Assembly: GCF_020531965.1 (NCBI RefSeq)
Contig: NZ_JAJAWH010000003.1
Location: 62,001 to 126,000, forward strand
Direction: 5' to 3'
Length of the DNA: 64,000 bases
From: Pseudorhizobium xiangyangii
Lineage (GTDB): Bacteria; Pseudomonadota; Alphaproteobacteria; Rhizobiales; Rhizobiaceae
Below the pieces are notes generated by a model, which was not told where the DNA came from, ran no database searches, and saw only the letters and a list, made by a program, of their open reading frames with translations. The position numbers were made by a program, and so were the translations under genes. This document shows positions 9,245-18,535 of this stretch, piece after piece. The first letter of the stretch is position 1. Each line of letters starts with the position of its first letter.

Positions 9245-11980
9245 TCACGCACCGCCGACCTGCTTCTTCAAGGCATACAGTGCATCGAGCGCTTCCCGCG
9301 GAGTGAGATCGTCCGGATTGATCCCCTTCAATGCCTCCTCGACCTTCGAAGTTCCCGACCGCTTCAGATCCTCTCGACGAACTGCCACCTGGAACAGGGG
9401 CAGATCATCGATCAGTTGGCTCGCAGGGTTCTTGCGATCCGAATCCTCGAGCTTCGTCAGCACATCCCGGGCTCTCGCGACAACCGAGGCGGGAAGGCCC
9501 GCCAGTCGAGCCACCTGAATGCCGTAGGAGCGGTCTGCCGCACCCGGACCAACCTCATGCAGGAAGATCACCTCGCCATCCCATTCCTTCACGCGCATGG
9601 TGGCGTTGGACAGCCGGTTCAGTTTTTCGGACAACACCGTCAGTTCATGAAAGTGCGTGGCAAACAGGCCGCGGCAACGGTTCGCCTCGTGAAGGTGCTC
9701 GACAGCCGCCCAGGCGATCGACAGACCATCGAAAGTCGCCGTCCCACGGCCGATCTCGTCGAGGATGACGAGCGATCGGTCCGTCGCCTGGTTAAGGATG
9801 GCAGCCGTCTCGACCATTTCGACCATGAAGGTGGAGCGACCTCGAGCGAGGTCGTCGGACGCGCCGACGCGCGAGAACAGGCGATCGACGACCCCGATAT
9901 GCGCGGAAGTCGCCGGCACGAAGGAGCCCATCTGAGCCAGGATCGCAATCAACGCGTTCTGGCGAAGGAAGGTCGACTTACCGCCCATGTTGGGACCGGT
10001 GAGCAGCCAGAGCGCGCCAAACTCGCCATCGCCGTGCGGTGAAAGATTGCATTCATTGGCAATGAACGGACCTTCCGATTTCCGTCGCAGCGCTTGCTCG
10101 ACGACTGGGTGGCGCCCGCCTTCGATTGCGAACATACAGGAGGCATCGACCGTCGGCCGGTGGTATCCCCATTCCTCGGCAAGCAATGCAAGACCGGCCG
10201 CAACGTCGATCGCTGCAACGGCGCGTGCTCCCTTCTTGATCGCCTCGGCTTGCGCGGTAACAGCCGTCACCATGCGATCGAAAGCGGCAAGCTCGATGGT
10301 CAAGGCGCGATCGGCCGCATTGGCGATCCGGCTTTCCAGGTCCGCAAGTTCCGTGGTCGTGAAACGCATCGCATTGGCCATCGTCTGGCGATGGATGAAG
10401 CGGGCCTTGGCTTCTGCCGTTTCCGTCATCGGGCCGGCATTGCCCGCCGTCACCTCGATGAAATATCCGAGGACGTTGTTATGCTTGATCTTCAGCGACT
10501 TGATGCCGGTCTCTTCGGCATATTGCAGCTGCAGGCCGGCGATGACCCGTCGTGACTGGTCGCGAAGGCCCCTCACTTCATCGAGGTCTGCGTCGGCCCC
10601 TTCGCGCAGGAAGCCGCCATCCCGCTTGAGAAGCGGCTGCTCGTCCGCCAGCAGCGATCCCAGCAGCGTCTCCAGTTCGGCCGGCAGCGCCTTGAGGTCC
10701 GCCAGTGCCTCGCCGAGTTCCTCCGGAAGCATCGCCTTTCCGAGGAAGGATGCGACCGCTCGCGACGCCTCCAGTCCACGCAGGATGGAGCCGAGATCGC
10801 GGGGGCCGCCACGATCCAGCGCCAAGCGTGACAGCGCGCGCGGCATGTCGGGGACATGCTTCAGGGCACTGCGCAGCTCCGAACAGAGCGACGGCTCCTC
10901 CCGCAGGAAGGAAATGGAATCGAGCCGCAGGTTGATGCGGACAGGGTCGGTGAGCGGCGACATCAGCCGCTCTGCAAGCAGACGAGCGCCGCCACCGGTC
11001 ACGGTCCGATCGACCGCCTTCAGCAGCGACCCATCCCGATCGCCCGAGAGGGTTCGTGCCAGTTCAAGGTTGGCGCGCGTGGCCGGGTCGATAAAAAGTG
11101 TGGAGGCTGCGCTCTCGCGCTCGGGGGTGCCGAGTGCAGGACGCTCGGCGATCTGGGTCTTCTCGACGTAGGCGACGGCGGCCGCGGCAGCTGCAAGTTC
11201 TGCGCGAGAGAAGTTTCCGAATCCATCGAGCGTGCCAACGCCGAAATAGCGGGTGATGCGGCCTTCGGCACTGGCGCTGTCGAACAGAACCCCGGGCTGG
11301 GGCACCGCAACTTTGCCAAGGACGTCAAAGACCGGCTTGAACTCGGGGTCATGAAACATCGTGTCAGGCAGGACCAGTTCCCGCGGATCGATCCGCAGGA
11401 TGTCCGCCAGTAGCCTCGACTGATCCGTCTCGGCAAGACGGAAGACACCCGTGGAGATGTCGATCCACGCCAGCGCCAGCTGCGGCTCGGATGCGCCCTT
11501 GATGCGGGCAAGCGCCATCAGATAATTGGACTCCGACGGGGACAGCAGCTTGTCTTCGGTCAGCGTGCCGGGCGTAACCAGCCGGACCACATCCCGTTTG
11601 ACGACCGATTTCGAGCCGCGCTTCCTAGCCTCCGCCGGATCCTCGATCTGCTCGCAGACCGCGACCCGGAAACCCAGCGTGATCAGTTTCTGCAGGTAAT
11701 CATCCGCGGCGTGGATAGGCACCCCGCACATGGGAATGTCCTGCCCCATGTGCTGGCCGCGTTTGGTCAGCGTGATGCCGAGCGCGCGCGATGCCTCCAC
11801 CGCATCCTCGAAGAACAGCTCGTAGAAATCGCCCATGCGATAGAACAGCAGCGAACCGGGGTTGTTCGCCTTGATCTCGATGTACTGCTCCATCATCGGC
11901 GTTGCGGTGGCACGGCTTTCGTCCGAGGCAAGCTCGTCGACAGTCAGTGCTTCGATGGAGAATCTTTCGAATTGTGTCAC
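9245..11980 (-). CDS. mutS: DNA mismatch repair protein MutS
   Basis: MutS of about 911 residues. The mismatch-recognition domain shows the [11 protein letters not shown] segment containing the conserved Phe-x-Glu, and the C-terminal ATPase has [13 protein letters not shown] at about 661-673, with the Walker B region in [16 protein letters not shown]. The frame is open to a GTG at 12076, but that would leave 17 bp to the divergent malic enzyme gene and adds an unlike cysteine-rich leader. The GTG at 11980 gives [17 protein letters not shown] before the conserved [11 protein letters not shown], matching the length of rhizobial MutS, so I prefer it; no strong ribosome-binding site is seen for either. 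The first in-frame ATG would cut into the conserved block. Confidence 0.95.
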   Translation of the reverse strand: MTQFERFSIEALTVDELASDESRATATPMMEQYIEIKANNPGSLLFYRMGDFYELFFEDAVEASRALGITLTKRGQHMGQDIPMCGVPIHAADDYLQKLITLGFRVAVCEQIEDPAEARKRGSKSVVKRDVVRLVTPGTLTEDKLLSPSESNYLMALARIKGASEPQLALAWIDISTGVFRLAETDQSRLLADILRIDPRELVLPDTMFHDPEFKPVFDVLGKVAVPQPGVLFDSASAEGRITRYFGVGTLDGFGNFSRAELAAAAAAVAYVEKTQIAERPALGTPERESAASTLFIDPATRANLELARTLSGDRDGSLLKAVDRTVTGGGARLLAERLMSPLTDPVRINLRLDSISFLREEPSLCSELRSALKHVPDMPRALSRLALDRGGPRDLGSILRGLEASRAVASFLGKAMLPEELGEALADLKALPAELETLLGSLLADEQPLLKRDGGFLREGADADLDEVRGLRDQSRRVIAGLQLQYAEETGIKSLKIKHNNVLGYFIEVTAGNAGPMTETAEAKARFIHRQTMANAMRFTTTELADLESRIANAADRALTIELAAFDRMVTAVTAQAEAIKKGARAVAAIDVAAGLALLAEEWGYHRPTVDASCMFAIEGGRHPVVEQALRRKSEGPFIANECNLSPHGDGEFGALWLLTGPNMGGKSTFLRQNALIAILAQMGSFVPATSAHIGVVDRLFSRVGASDDLARGRSTFMVEMVETAAILNQATDRSLVILDEIGRGTATFDGLSIAWAAVEHLHEANRCRGLFATHFHELTVLSEKLNRLSNATMRVKEWDGEVIFLHEVGPGAADRSYGIQVARLAGLPASVVARARDVLTKLEDSDRKNPASQLIDDLPLFQVAVRREDLKRSGTSKVEEALKGINPDDLTPREALDALYALKKQVGGA

Positions 11981-12093
11981 GGAACCGATTTTTTGTTGCG
12001 CAAGAGAAGTGGCGACACTATCGATGTTGACCCCTGAAAGACAACATCTCCCGCAGCCTTGAGGAGGGCTGCCCACAAAAAGCTTGAGGAGCT

Positions 12094-14379
12094 ATGCCAG
12101 TGAACGACAAGGCCGCCCGCCAACGTGCTTCCGTGACCGAACAGGAAGCACTTGCATTCCATGCCGAGGGGCGCCCCGGGAAACTGGAGATCAACCCGAC
12201 CAAACCAATGGCAACGCAGCGCGATCTGTCGCTTGCCTATTCTCCGGGCGTTGCCGTTCCGGTAAAGGCGATCGCCGCCGATCCGTCCAAGGCCTACGAC
12301 TATACGGCACGCGGCAACATGGTCGCCGTGATCTCCAACGGCACCGCGATCCTCGGTCTCGGAAATCTCGGCGCGCTCGCATCCAAGCCGGTCATGGAAG
12401 GCAAGGCGGTGCTCTTCAAGCGCTTTGCGGATGTCGATTCCATCGATCTCGAAGTCGACACGGAAAACGTCGACGAGTTCGTCAACTGTGTGCGCTTCCT
12501 CGGACCATCGTTTGGCGGCATCAACCTTGAAGACATCAAGGCGCCGGAGTGTTTCATCATCGAAAGCCGCTTGCGCGAGCTGATGGACATCCCCGTCTTC
12601 CACGACGACCAGCATGGAACGGCTATCATTGCCGCTGCCGGCCTTATCAATGCTCTCGAGCTCACCGGCCGTGACCTGAAGACCACGAAGCTCGTCTGCA
12701 ACGGCGCAGGCGCCGCAGCAATTGCCTGCATCGAACTGATCAAGGCGATGGGTTTCAACCCCGACAATATCCTCCTCTGCGATACCAAGGGCGTCATCTA
12801 TCAGGGACGCACCGAAGGCATGAACCAGTGGAAGTCCGCGCATGCGGCAAAGACCGACCGGCGAACGCTGGAGGAGGCCATGAAGGGCGCCGACGTCGTT
12901 TTCGGCCTGTCCCAGAAAGGCGCTTTCTCCGAAGAGATGATCCGGTCCATGGCGGACAAGCCGGTCATCTTCGCCATGGCCAATCCCGATCCTGAAATCA
13001 CGCCGGAAGAGGTCGCCCGCATCCGCGACGATGCGATCATGGCAACCGGCCGCTCGGACTATCCGAACCAGGTCAATAACGTCCTCGGCTTCCCCTACAT
13101 CTTCCGCGGTGCACTGGATGTGCGCGCCACGCAGATCAACGACGCCATGAAGATCGCAGCGGTCCGGGCACTCGCCAATCTGGCGCGAGAGGATGTCCCG
13201 GACGACGTCGCAGCCGCCTATCAGGGCAACCGGCCGCGTTTCGGCTCGCAATACATCATCCCCGTCCCGTTCGACCCGCGGCTGATCTCTGCCATACCGG
13301 TCGCGGTGGCGGAGGCCGCGATGGAAAGCGGCGTGGCGCAGAAGAACATTGCCGACCTTGCCGCCTACGGCCGCGAACTTTCCGCTCGCCGCGATCCCAT
13401 TGCCGCGACGACCCAGGGCATCTACGAACGGGTACGCCGCTTCCCGAAGCGGGTCGTGTTCGCCGAGGCCGAGGAAGAGCAGGTCATGCGCGCCGCGATC
13501 TCCTTCTGCCATCAGGGGCTTGGCACCGCGATCCTTCTCGGGCGCGATGACGTCATCCGGACAACGGCGGAAAAGGCGGGAATCGATCTTGATCGACCAG
13601 GGATCGAAATCGTGAACGCACGCATCTCCAATCGGGTCGACGCCTATATCGACCATCTGTATGCCCGCCTTCAGCGTCAGGGTTTCCTTTTGCGCGACGT
13701 CCAGCGCCTCATTCACAACGATCGCAATCACTTCGCTGCCACCATGGTTGCGGTTGGTGACGCGGACGCAATGGTAACGGGCACGACACGTAACTATGCG
13801 ACGGCGCTGCAGGACGTGCGCCGCTGTATCGACACCAAGCCTGGGCACAAGGTGATCGGGGTGTCGCTCGCGCTGTCGCGCGGCCGCACCGTCTTCGTTG
13901 CCGACACTGCTGTCCACGACATGCCGACGGCGGAAGAGCTGGCAGACATTGCCGTCGAAGCAGCCCGGGTGGCGCGCCGCATGGGATATGAGCCGCGTGT
14001 CGCAATGCTTGCCTACTCCACATTCGGCCAGCCGACCGGCGAGCGCTCCGAGCGGGTGCGCGAGGCTGTAAAAATCCTCGACCGGCGCGTGGTGGATTTC
14101 GAGTACGACGGCGAGATGGCTGCCGATGTCGCGCTCAACCCGCAGCGTATGGAACAGTTTCCATTCTGCCGGCTGTCCGGAACAGCCAACGTCCTCGTCA
14201 TGCCGGCAATCCATTCTGCATCGATCTCGACGCGCATGCTGCAGGAACTCGGAGCTGCCACGGTCATCGGTCCGTTGCTGGTCGGCCTGGACAAATCCGT
14301 CCAGATCACCTCGATGGGCGCGAAGGATTCGGACATCGTCAACATGGCGGCAATCGCGGCCTATAACGCCGGGATGTGA
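12094..14379 (+). CDS. maeB: NADP-dependent malic enzyme with phosphotransacetylase-like C-terminal domain
   Basis: 761 residues. The malic domain and NAD(P) fold occupy about 1-430 (SLAYSPGVAVPVKAI near 46; GLGNLGALASKPVMEGK near 88; FHDDQHGTAI near 168). From about 445 (RRFPKRVVFAEAEEEQVMR) the sequence is a phosphotransacetylase-like domain, the chimeric form found in rhizobia and enterics. It decarboxylates malate to pyruvate and supplies NADPH and acetyl-CoA precursors during growth on C4 acids. Position beside mutS-glnD and olsB matches the S. meliloti NADP enzyme tme rather than dme; cofactor choice is therefore inferred from synteny. Start ATG has GAGGAG upstream. A perfect hairpin follows the stop. 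Confidence 0.95.
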   Translation: MPVNDKAARQRASVTEQEALAFHAEGRPGKLEINPTKPMATQRDLSLAYSPGVAVPVKAIAADPSKAYDYTARGNMVAVISNGTAILGLGNLGALASKPVMEGKAVLFKRFADVDSIDLEVDTENVDEFVNCVRFLGPSFGGINLEDIKAPECFIIESRLRELMDIPVFHDDQHGTAIIAAAGLINALELTGRDLKTTKLVCNGAGAAAIACIELIKAMGFNPDNILLCDTKGVIYQGRTEGMNQWKSAHAAKTDRRTLEEAMKGADVVFGLSQKGAFSEEMIRSMADKPVIFAMANPDPEITPEEVARIRDDAIMATGRSDYPNQVNNVLGFPYIFRGALDVRATQINDAMKIAAVRALANLAREDVPDDVAAAYQGNRPRFGSQYIIPVPFDPRLISAIPVAVAEAAMESGVAQKNIADLAAYGRELSARRDPIAATTQGIYERVRRFPKRVVFAEAEEEQVMRAAISFCHQGLGTAILLGRDDVIRTTAEKAGIDLDRPGIEIVNARISNRVDAYIDHLYARLQRQGFLLRDVQRLIHNDRNHFAATMVAVGDADAMVTGTTRNYATALQDVRRCIDTKPGHKVIGVSLALSRGRTVFVADTAVHDMPTAEELADIAVEAARVARRMGYEPRVAMLAYSTFGQPTGERSERVREAVKILDRRVVDFEYDGEMAADVALNPQRMEQFPFCRLSGTANVLVMPAIHSASISTRMLQELGAATVIGPLLVGLDKSVQITSMGAKDSDIVNMAAIAAYNAGM

Positions 14380-14384
14380 CATCG

Positions 14385-14419
14385 GAAGAGCCGAGACGGG
14401 CTATCCGTCTCGGCTCTTC
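14385..14419. terminator. Perfect 15-bp hairpin between convergent maeB and olsB
   Basis: Arms 14385-14399 and 14405-14419 pair without mismatch around a 5-nt loop, directly after the maeB stop (14379) and before the olsB stop (14444). Neither side has a long U-tract, but the position between two convergent genes fits a bidirectional terminator. Confidence 0.75.
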
Positions 14420-14443
14420 AAAATCATCGGATGAAGGGCTGGC

Positions 14444-15313
14444 TCAGTTCGAGAAGCGTCCGGCATCGGCGCCGTAGTAATTGATGTAGCGATCGGAAAT
14501 AGACGCGATGGGCAACACGACCAGTACATCGGTGGTGTTGAAGGCCTGATCGACCACTGCACCGTTGCCGATCATCGCGCCGAGGCGCAGATACCCTTTG
14601 ACCAGCGGCGGCATCGTCACCAGCGCCTTGCGGGCATCGACACCTTCCAGCGGCATCAGATCCATCTCGCGGTAAAGCTCGGGAAGCGCCTCAACGGCCC
14701 ACTCGCCTTTTGCCTGCACGTTGTGATGCAGGAAGGAGAGCGCCAGCGCATGTTCTTCCGGATAGATCCCGGGGAATGAAGCGCAACCGAACATCGCACT
14801 CATGCCATGCTTCAGTGAGTAGGCCCAGCAGCCCTGCCACAAGAGTTCCACCGTCCGCTTCGTTCTATAGGCGGGCAGAACGCAGGAGCGGCCCAGTTCC
14901 ATGAACTGCTTGTCGGGATGCCTCGCAAGCAAAGGTGCGACATCGAACTCGGAGGCCGAGTAAAACCCGCCATGGGCGATGGCCACCTCCTGCCGCAAAA
15001 GGCGGTAGGTGCCCACGATCTGTTCCTCGATGTCGCCTTCGATCGCCCGGTCGATGACAAGCAGATGGTCACAGATCGCATCATAGGAATCGATGTCCCG
15101 GCGCATCTGCATGGCATCGGCCGGAAGCTGCGCCTTCATTTCCTCGACAAAGACCCGATAGCGCACAGCCTGAGCGGCATCGATCTCGCGCGAATTACGC
15201 GCGAGCCGGGTCTCCAGTGACCCTATGCGGCCGAACAGGCCGTCCGCTGATTCCGCCAAGATCGGCTGCGTCGAGTTTGCGTTCACGTCATGCTTCAGGA
15301 GTTCGAGCACCAT
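14444..15313 (-). CDS. olsB: L-ornithine N-alpha-acyltransferase OlsB
   Basis: 289 residues of the OlsB/hemolysin-like acyltransferase family. Family features are RYRVFVEEM near 52-60, the HLLVIDR strand, EIVGTYRLLRQEVA-like segment (VGTYRLLRQEVAIA) near 103, and the GRSCVLPAYRTKRTVELLW block near 142-160, the acyl-donor region. It transfers a 3-hydroxyacyl group from acyl carrier protein to ornithine, the first step of ornithine-lipid synthesis. The malic enzyme-olsB adjacency is the same as in S. meliloti, where ornithine lipids rise under phosphate limitation through PhoB. A candidate Pho box lies upstream at 15361-15378. olsA is not in this window. Confidence 0.92.
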   Translation of the reverse strand: MVLELLKHDVNANSTQPILAESADGLFGRIGSLETRLARNSREIDAAQAVRYRVFVEEMKAQLPADAMQMRRDIDSYDAICDHLLVIDRAIEGDIEEQIVGTYRLLRQEVAIAHGGFYSASEFDVAPLLARHPDKQFMELGRSCVLPAYRTKRTVELLWQGCWAYSLKHGMSAMFGCASFPGIYPEEHALALSFLHHNVQAKGEWAVEALPELYREMDLMPLEGVDARKALVTMPPLVKGYLRLGAMIGNGAVVDQAFNTTDVLVVLPIASISDRYINYYGADAGRFSN

Positions 15314-15360
15314 GGTGATTTGTCCCGTGGGTTCAATTCACCGCTACTAATCATTCTCTC

Positions 15361-15378
15361 GCAACAAGAGAATGACAT
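15361..15378 (-). promoter_or_regulatory. Candidate Pho box upstream of olsB
   Basis: On the minus strand the sequence reads ATGTCAT-TCTC-TTGTTGC, two 7-mers in 11-bp phase. The first matches the CTGTCAT half-site at 6 of 7 positions; the second is weaker. It lies 48 nt upstream of the olsB ATG. The same bases form part of a 9-bp hairpin (15351-15359 with 15367-15375) after the kinase gene, so terminator function is an alternative reading. Confidence 0.35.
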
Positions 15379-15384
15379 TACCTG

Positions 15385-17115
15385 TCACAATAGCGGCGGC
15401 GGGAGCCGGACGTCAACGCGATCGGGCAGATGTACTGCATCTTGAACCACTTGCACGAGATGTCCCGGCATTACGGGCTTTGCCAAAGTGTGCGCGATCT
15501 GCAACGCGGAAACGTCGATTTCCCCTGTCGCGGCGGCACCCGTCAGGAGAATCACCGGAACGACGGGAAGGCCTTGAACGCTCTCGAAGCTTCGCAGAGC
15601 AGCAAGGGCCTGCGGTACCGCCATGCCGGGCATGTGCAGATCCGTGACGACGACGTCCGGTCTTCCCGTTGCAACTGACACGGCATTCAGCAATTCCACC
15701 GCGTTCTCCACGACCCTTACCCGGTGACCCGCCTTACGGAGTGCCACACTGACCAGCAGGGCACTGACCGGATCGTCTTCGGCGATCAGGACATCGAGCA
15801 CCTTTTCAGGACGGCCTGCCTCCGGATGCGCAGCAATCCTGTCGCGCGTGCCAAAACCTCTCATCCGGCCCGACAGGACATCGATAAGCGATTTCTCGCG
15901 CAACGGGCGGATGAGCCAGGCGTCGTAGAGATCCTGAGGCTGGGACGCCCGTTCCTCGGGATTGACGAGCAGGATGCGGTGCAGCGCCGGATCGCCCAGC
16001 TGGGAGATCGAGGATGCAGCCATGCGGTGGTCGACGATCACGTCGGTGTAAGGCAGGCAGCCCTGTGAGGCATTCGAAAGCAGCGAGGCAGCCTCAGCCA
16101 CACTATAGGCGGGGCAGCAGCGCCCGCCCAGCGTTTCAATCATCGCAATCGTTGCCGTGGCTGCGGGTCCCTGCGGCGCCAGCAGCAAGACGCGGCTGCT
16201 CGTGAGCAGCCTCTGGCGTTCGTTGGTACCGGCGGCCGCATCCTCCGCAAAGCGTAACGGAAAGCGTATTTCAAAAGTGCTGCCCCTGCCCGCTTCGCTG
16301 CTGACTGACAGTGACCCACCGAATTCCACGAGAATGCGGGACGCAATCGACAGACCGAGACCGGTGCCTCCGCTGCGCTCCGCGGCCCCGCCAACCTGCT
16401 CGAACTCTCCGAATATTCGCGTCCGCTCTTCGTCCGTCATTCCCGGGCCGGTGTCGGCCACGGAGATGACCACTTCTGCGGCCGCGACATGGGCGCGAAC
16501 CAGAACGCCGCCTTGCTGGGTGAACTTGACCGCATTGCCGACCACGTTGAACAGCACCTGGCGCAGCCTTGCGGGGTCAAGATCGAGAAGCTCCGGCAGA
16601 TCAGCCACAACCGTCGCGGCGATCTCTATCCCTTTTTCATGCGCCCGGGGCGCCAGCATTTCCACCACGCTCTCGATCAACTGGCGCAGGTTTGCCGCCC
16701 TGTTGTTGAGGCGGAATTTCCCTGCCTGCATGGTCGAATAGTCGAGGAGATCCTCCACCAGCTGAGCGAGCGCATGGCCCGACTGTCGAATGCCGCTCAG
16801 GTAATTCTGCTGCTCGGCAGTCAGCTTGGTCTGGCCAAGGAGATAGGTCATCCCCAGGATGCCGTTCAGCGGTGTGCGAAGCTCGTGCACCACGGTCGCG
16901 ATCTGGCGCGACTTCGCAGCACTTGCTGCCTCGAGTTCGCTCAATCGCCTGCCGGACAGACGATCGACGATCCTGCTGTAGAACCGGCGCAAGGCGGGTC
17001 TTTGTGGCTCTCCAGCCTCTACAGCCAGCCGCGCATGAGCAAGCGCGCCATTGCCGCTCCCACGCGGTGCAAACGCCTTGGATATCCGTTCATGCATGCG
17101 GGTATAAATGCGCAT
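15385..17115 (-). CDS. Soluble hybrid sensor histidine kinase with two receiver-like domains
   Basis: 576 residues. After about 60 N-terminal residues with no sensor or membrane segment come HisKA (VVHELRTPLNGILG, phospho-acceptor His77), then HATPase_c with N-box (NVVGNAVKFT about 190-199), DTGPGM at 221-226 and GTGLGLSIA at 250-258. Residues about 305-415 look like a degenerate receiver: VDHRM places Asp362 at the phosphorylation position, but LIRP at 401-404 has Arg where a receiver has Lys. A complete receiver follows at 441-565, with acidic pair Glu446/Asp447/Asp448, phospho-acceptor Asp492 (TDLHMPGM) and Lys546 (AKP). No output domain. Input signal and partner are unknown. olsB lies 71 nt downstream on the same strand. 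Confidence 0.9.
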   Translation of the reverse strand: MRIYTRMHERISKAFAPRGSGNGALAHARLAVEAGEPQRPALRRFYSRIVDRLSGRRLSELEAASAAKSRQIATVVHELRTPLNGILGMTYLLGQTKLTAEQQNYLSGIRQSGHALAQLVEDLLDYSTMQAGKFRLNNRAANLRQLIESVVEMLAPRAHEKGIEIAATVVADLPELLDLDPARLRQVLFNVVGNAVKFTQQGGVLVRAHVAAAEVVISVADTGPGMTDEERTRIFGEFEQVGGAAERSGGTGLGLSIASRILVEFGGSLSVSSEAGRGSTFEIRFPLRFAEDAAAGTNERQRLLTSSRVLLLAPQGPAATATIAMIETLGGRCCPAYSVAEAASLLSNASQGCLPYTDVIVDHRMAASSISQLGDPALHRILLVNPEERASQPQDLYDAWLIRPLREKSLIDVLSGRMRGFGTRDRIAAHPEAGRPEKVLDVLIAEDDPVSALLVSVALRKAGHRVRVVENAVELLNAVSVATGRPDVVVTDLHMPGMAVPQALAALRSFESVQGLPVVPVILLTGAAATGEIDVSALQIAHTLAKPVMPGHLVQVVQDAVHLPDRVDVRLPPPLL

Positions 17116-17174
17116 GGGAGTGTGCCTAACACAGCTTTGTTCCCAGTCTGCGCGCCCAAACCCTAAAATTCTAT

Positions 17175-17678
17175 CTATTCGCCCTCTTGAGCTTTCGTGG
17201 TCCGCGACCCGAACAACTCATCGAGGATGACGCAGGCCGCACCAATCGAGATGAAACTATCGGCGAGGTTGAAGACCGCGAACGACCATGTCGATGTATG
17301 GAAGAGGATGTAATCGACCACATGACCGTACAGGAAACCATCGATCAAATTGCCGATCGCTCCCGCCACAATCAGGGTGAACCCGAGATGCGCGAAAGCC
17401 CTGTCCTTCGGTGAACGATACCACAGCCACAGCACGAACGTGACGATGACGATCCGCATGCCGATGATGAACTCGCGCTCCAGGCCCGAGAGGAAGGAGA
17501 AGGCGACGCCCAGATTGTAGGTGCGGTAGAGCGCCAGCATCGGCATCACCGGCACGGCTTCCTGCAGCGGAAGATGTGCTTCCACCAGGAATTTTATGCC
17601 TTGGTCGAGCACCACCGCGAGAACGATGAGCGTAAGCGCCATTGCCGGGCGGGAGAAGATGGACGCCGTTGCTGTCAT
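17175..17678 (-). CDS. lspA: Lipoprotein signal peptidase (signal peptidase II)
   Basis: 167 residues with four membrane helices. The two catalytic aspartates lie in the family blocks [16 protein letters not shown] (about 109-124) and [12 protein letters not shown] (about 136-147), and the NLGVAFS segment near 55 is also conserved. It cleaves signal peptides of diacylglyceryl-modified prolipoproteins in the inner membrane. The start overlaps the stop of the SpoU methyltransferase gene by 4 nt, so the two are probably translationally coupled. Confidence 0.96.
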   Translation of the reverse strand: MTATASIFSRPAMALTLIVLAVVLDQGIKFLVEAHLPLQEAVPVMPMLALYRTYNLGVAFSFLSGLEREFIIGMRIVIVTFVLWLWYRSPKDRAFAHLGFTLIVAGAIGNLIDGFLYGHVVDYILFHTSTWSFAVFNLADSFISIGAACVILDELFGSRTTKAQEGE

Positions 17679-18535
17679 TCTGGGCCATCCAGCTTGAGAA
17701 GGTGTCGTCGCGCTTCAAACAGCATGACCGCTGTCGCCACAGCCAGATTGAGACTGTCGGCCCTGCCTTGCTGCGGAATGCGGACCAGCCTGTCCGCATA
17801 TTTGGCGAGAATATCCGGCAGTCCAGATTGCTCGTTGCCCATCAGCACGACCACCGGCTTTTTTGAATAGTCTACGGTGCGATAATCGACGGCGCCGGCA
17901 AGATGGGTTGCAACCACTTCGACGCCCGTCTTCTTGTGCCAGTTCCTGAAGTCTTCGGCAGAAACCCTGACCAGCGGAACAGCGAAAACCGATCCCATCG
18001 TCGCGCGGACGGTCTCCAGCGAGAAAGGATCCGTGCATTCGCCCACGAGGATAACACCTGAGGCGCCGGACGCGTCGGCAGTCCTGATGATCGTTCCGAG
18101 ATTTCCGGGATCCCGGACCCGGTCGAGCGCCACATAGGTCTTGCCGACAGCCGGTGAAAGCGCATCAAGCCCAGTCCACCGCTGATCGAATATCCCGACC
18201 ACCATTTGCGGGTTGTCCCGCCGCGTGATGGAGGAAAGCACCTTTTCGCTCACCTCCAGCACGAGCCCGCCCTTGGCGACAGTCTTGACCGCCACCTGCT
18301 CCACCAGCGGCTTACCCTTGGCCGCCTTTGCATAGACGAGCGTACGGATAGTCCATCCGAGCTCCAGCGCGTCGATGACCAGTTTCAGGCCCTCGGCCAT
18401 GAAGGTGCCGCTCTGCTCGCGGTCCTTCTTGTTGGTGAGTGCCTTGATGTCCTTCACGATCGGATTGGAGAGGCTGGTGACCTCCTTGACCTGACCGACC
18501 CGGCGCTGCCCAGCATTGCGGTGGTCGTCGATCAT
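17675..18535 (-). CDS. TrmH/SpoU-family RNA 2'-O-methyltransferase
   Basis: 286 residues. The N-terminal RNA-binding part begins near [19 protein letters not shown] (residues about 22-40), and the C-terminal SPOUT knot has the three family motifs: [20 protein letters not shown] near 131-150, [12 protein letters not shown] near 230-241, and [15 protein letters not shown] near 258-272. This is the layout of 23S rRNA methyltransferases such as RlmB and of the TsnR/AviRb group; the modified nucleotide cannot be told from sequence. It overlaps neighbours by 4 nt on both sides, so it belongs to a tight three-gene operon with lspA. Confidence 0.92.
   Translation of the reverse strand: MIDDHRNAGQRRVGQVKEVTSLSNPIVKDIKALTNKKDREQSGTFMAEGLKLVIDALELGWTIRTLVYAKAAKGKPLVEQVAVKTVAKGGLVLEVSEKVLSSITRRDNPQMVVGIFDQRWTGLDALSPAVGKTYVALDRVRDPGNLGTIIRTADASGASGVILVGECTDPFSLETVRATMGSVFAVPLVRVSAEDFRNWHKKTGVEVVATHLAGAVDYRTVDYSKKPVVVLMGNEQSGLPDILAKYADRLVRIPQQGRADSLNLAVATAVMLFEARRHLLKLDGPE

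Noticed and set aside
11977-14382. 801-codon minus-strand frame opposite the malic enzyme gene
   Set aside because: It is the antisense of maeB: Arg/His/Asp-rich, no family features, no ribosome-binding site. GC-rich codon use leaves such frames open.
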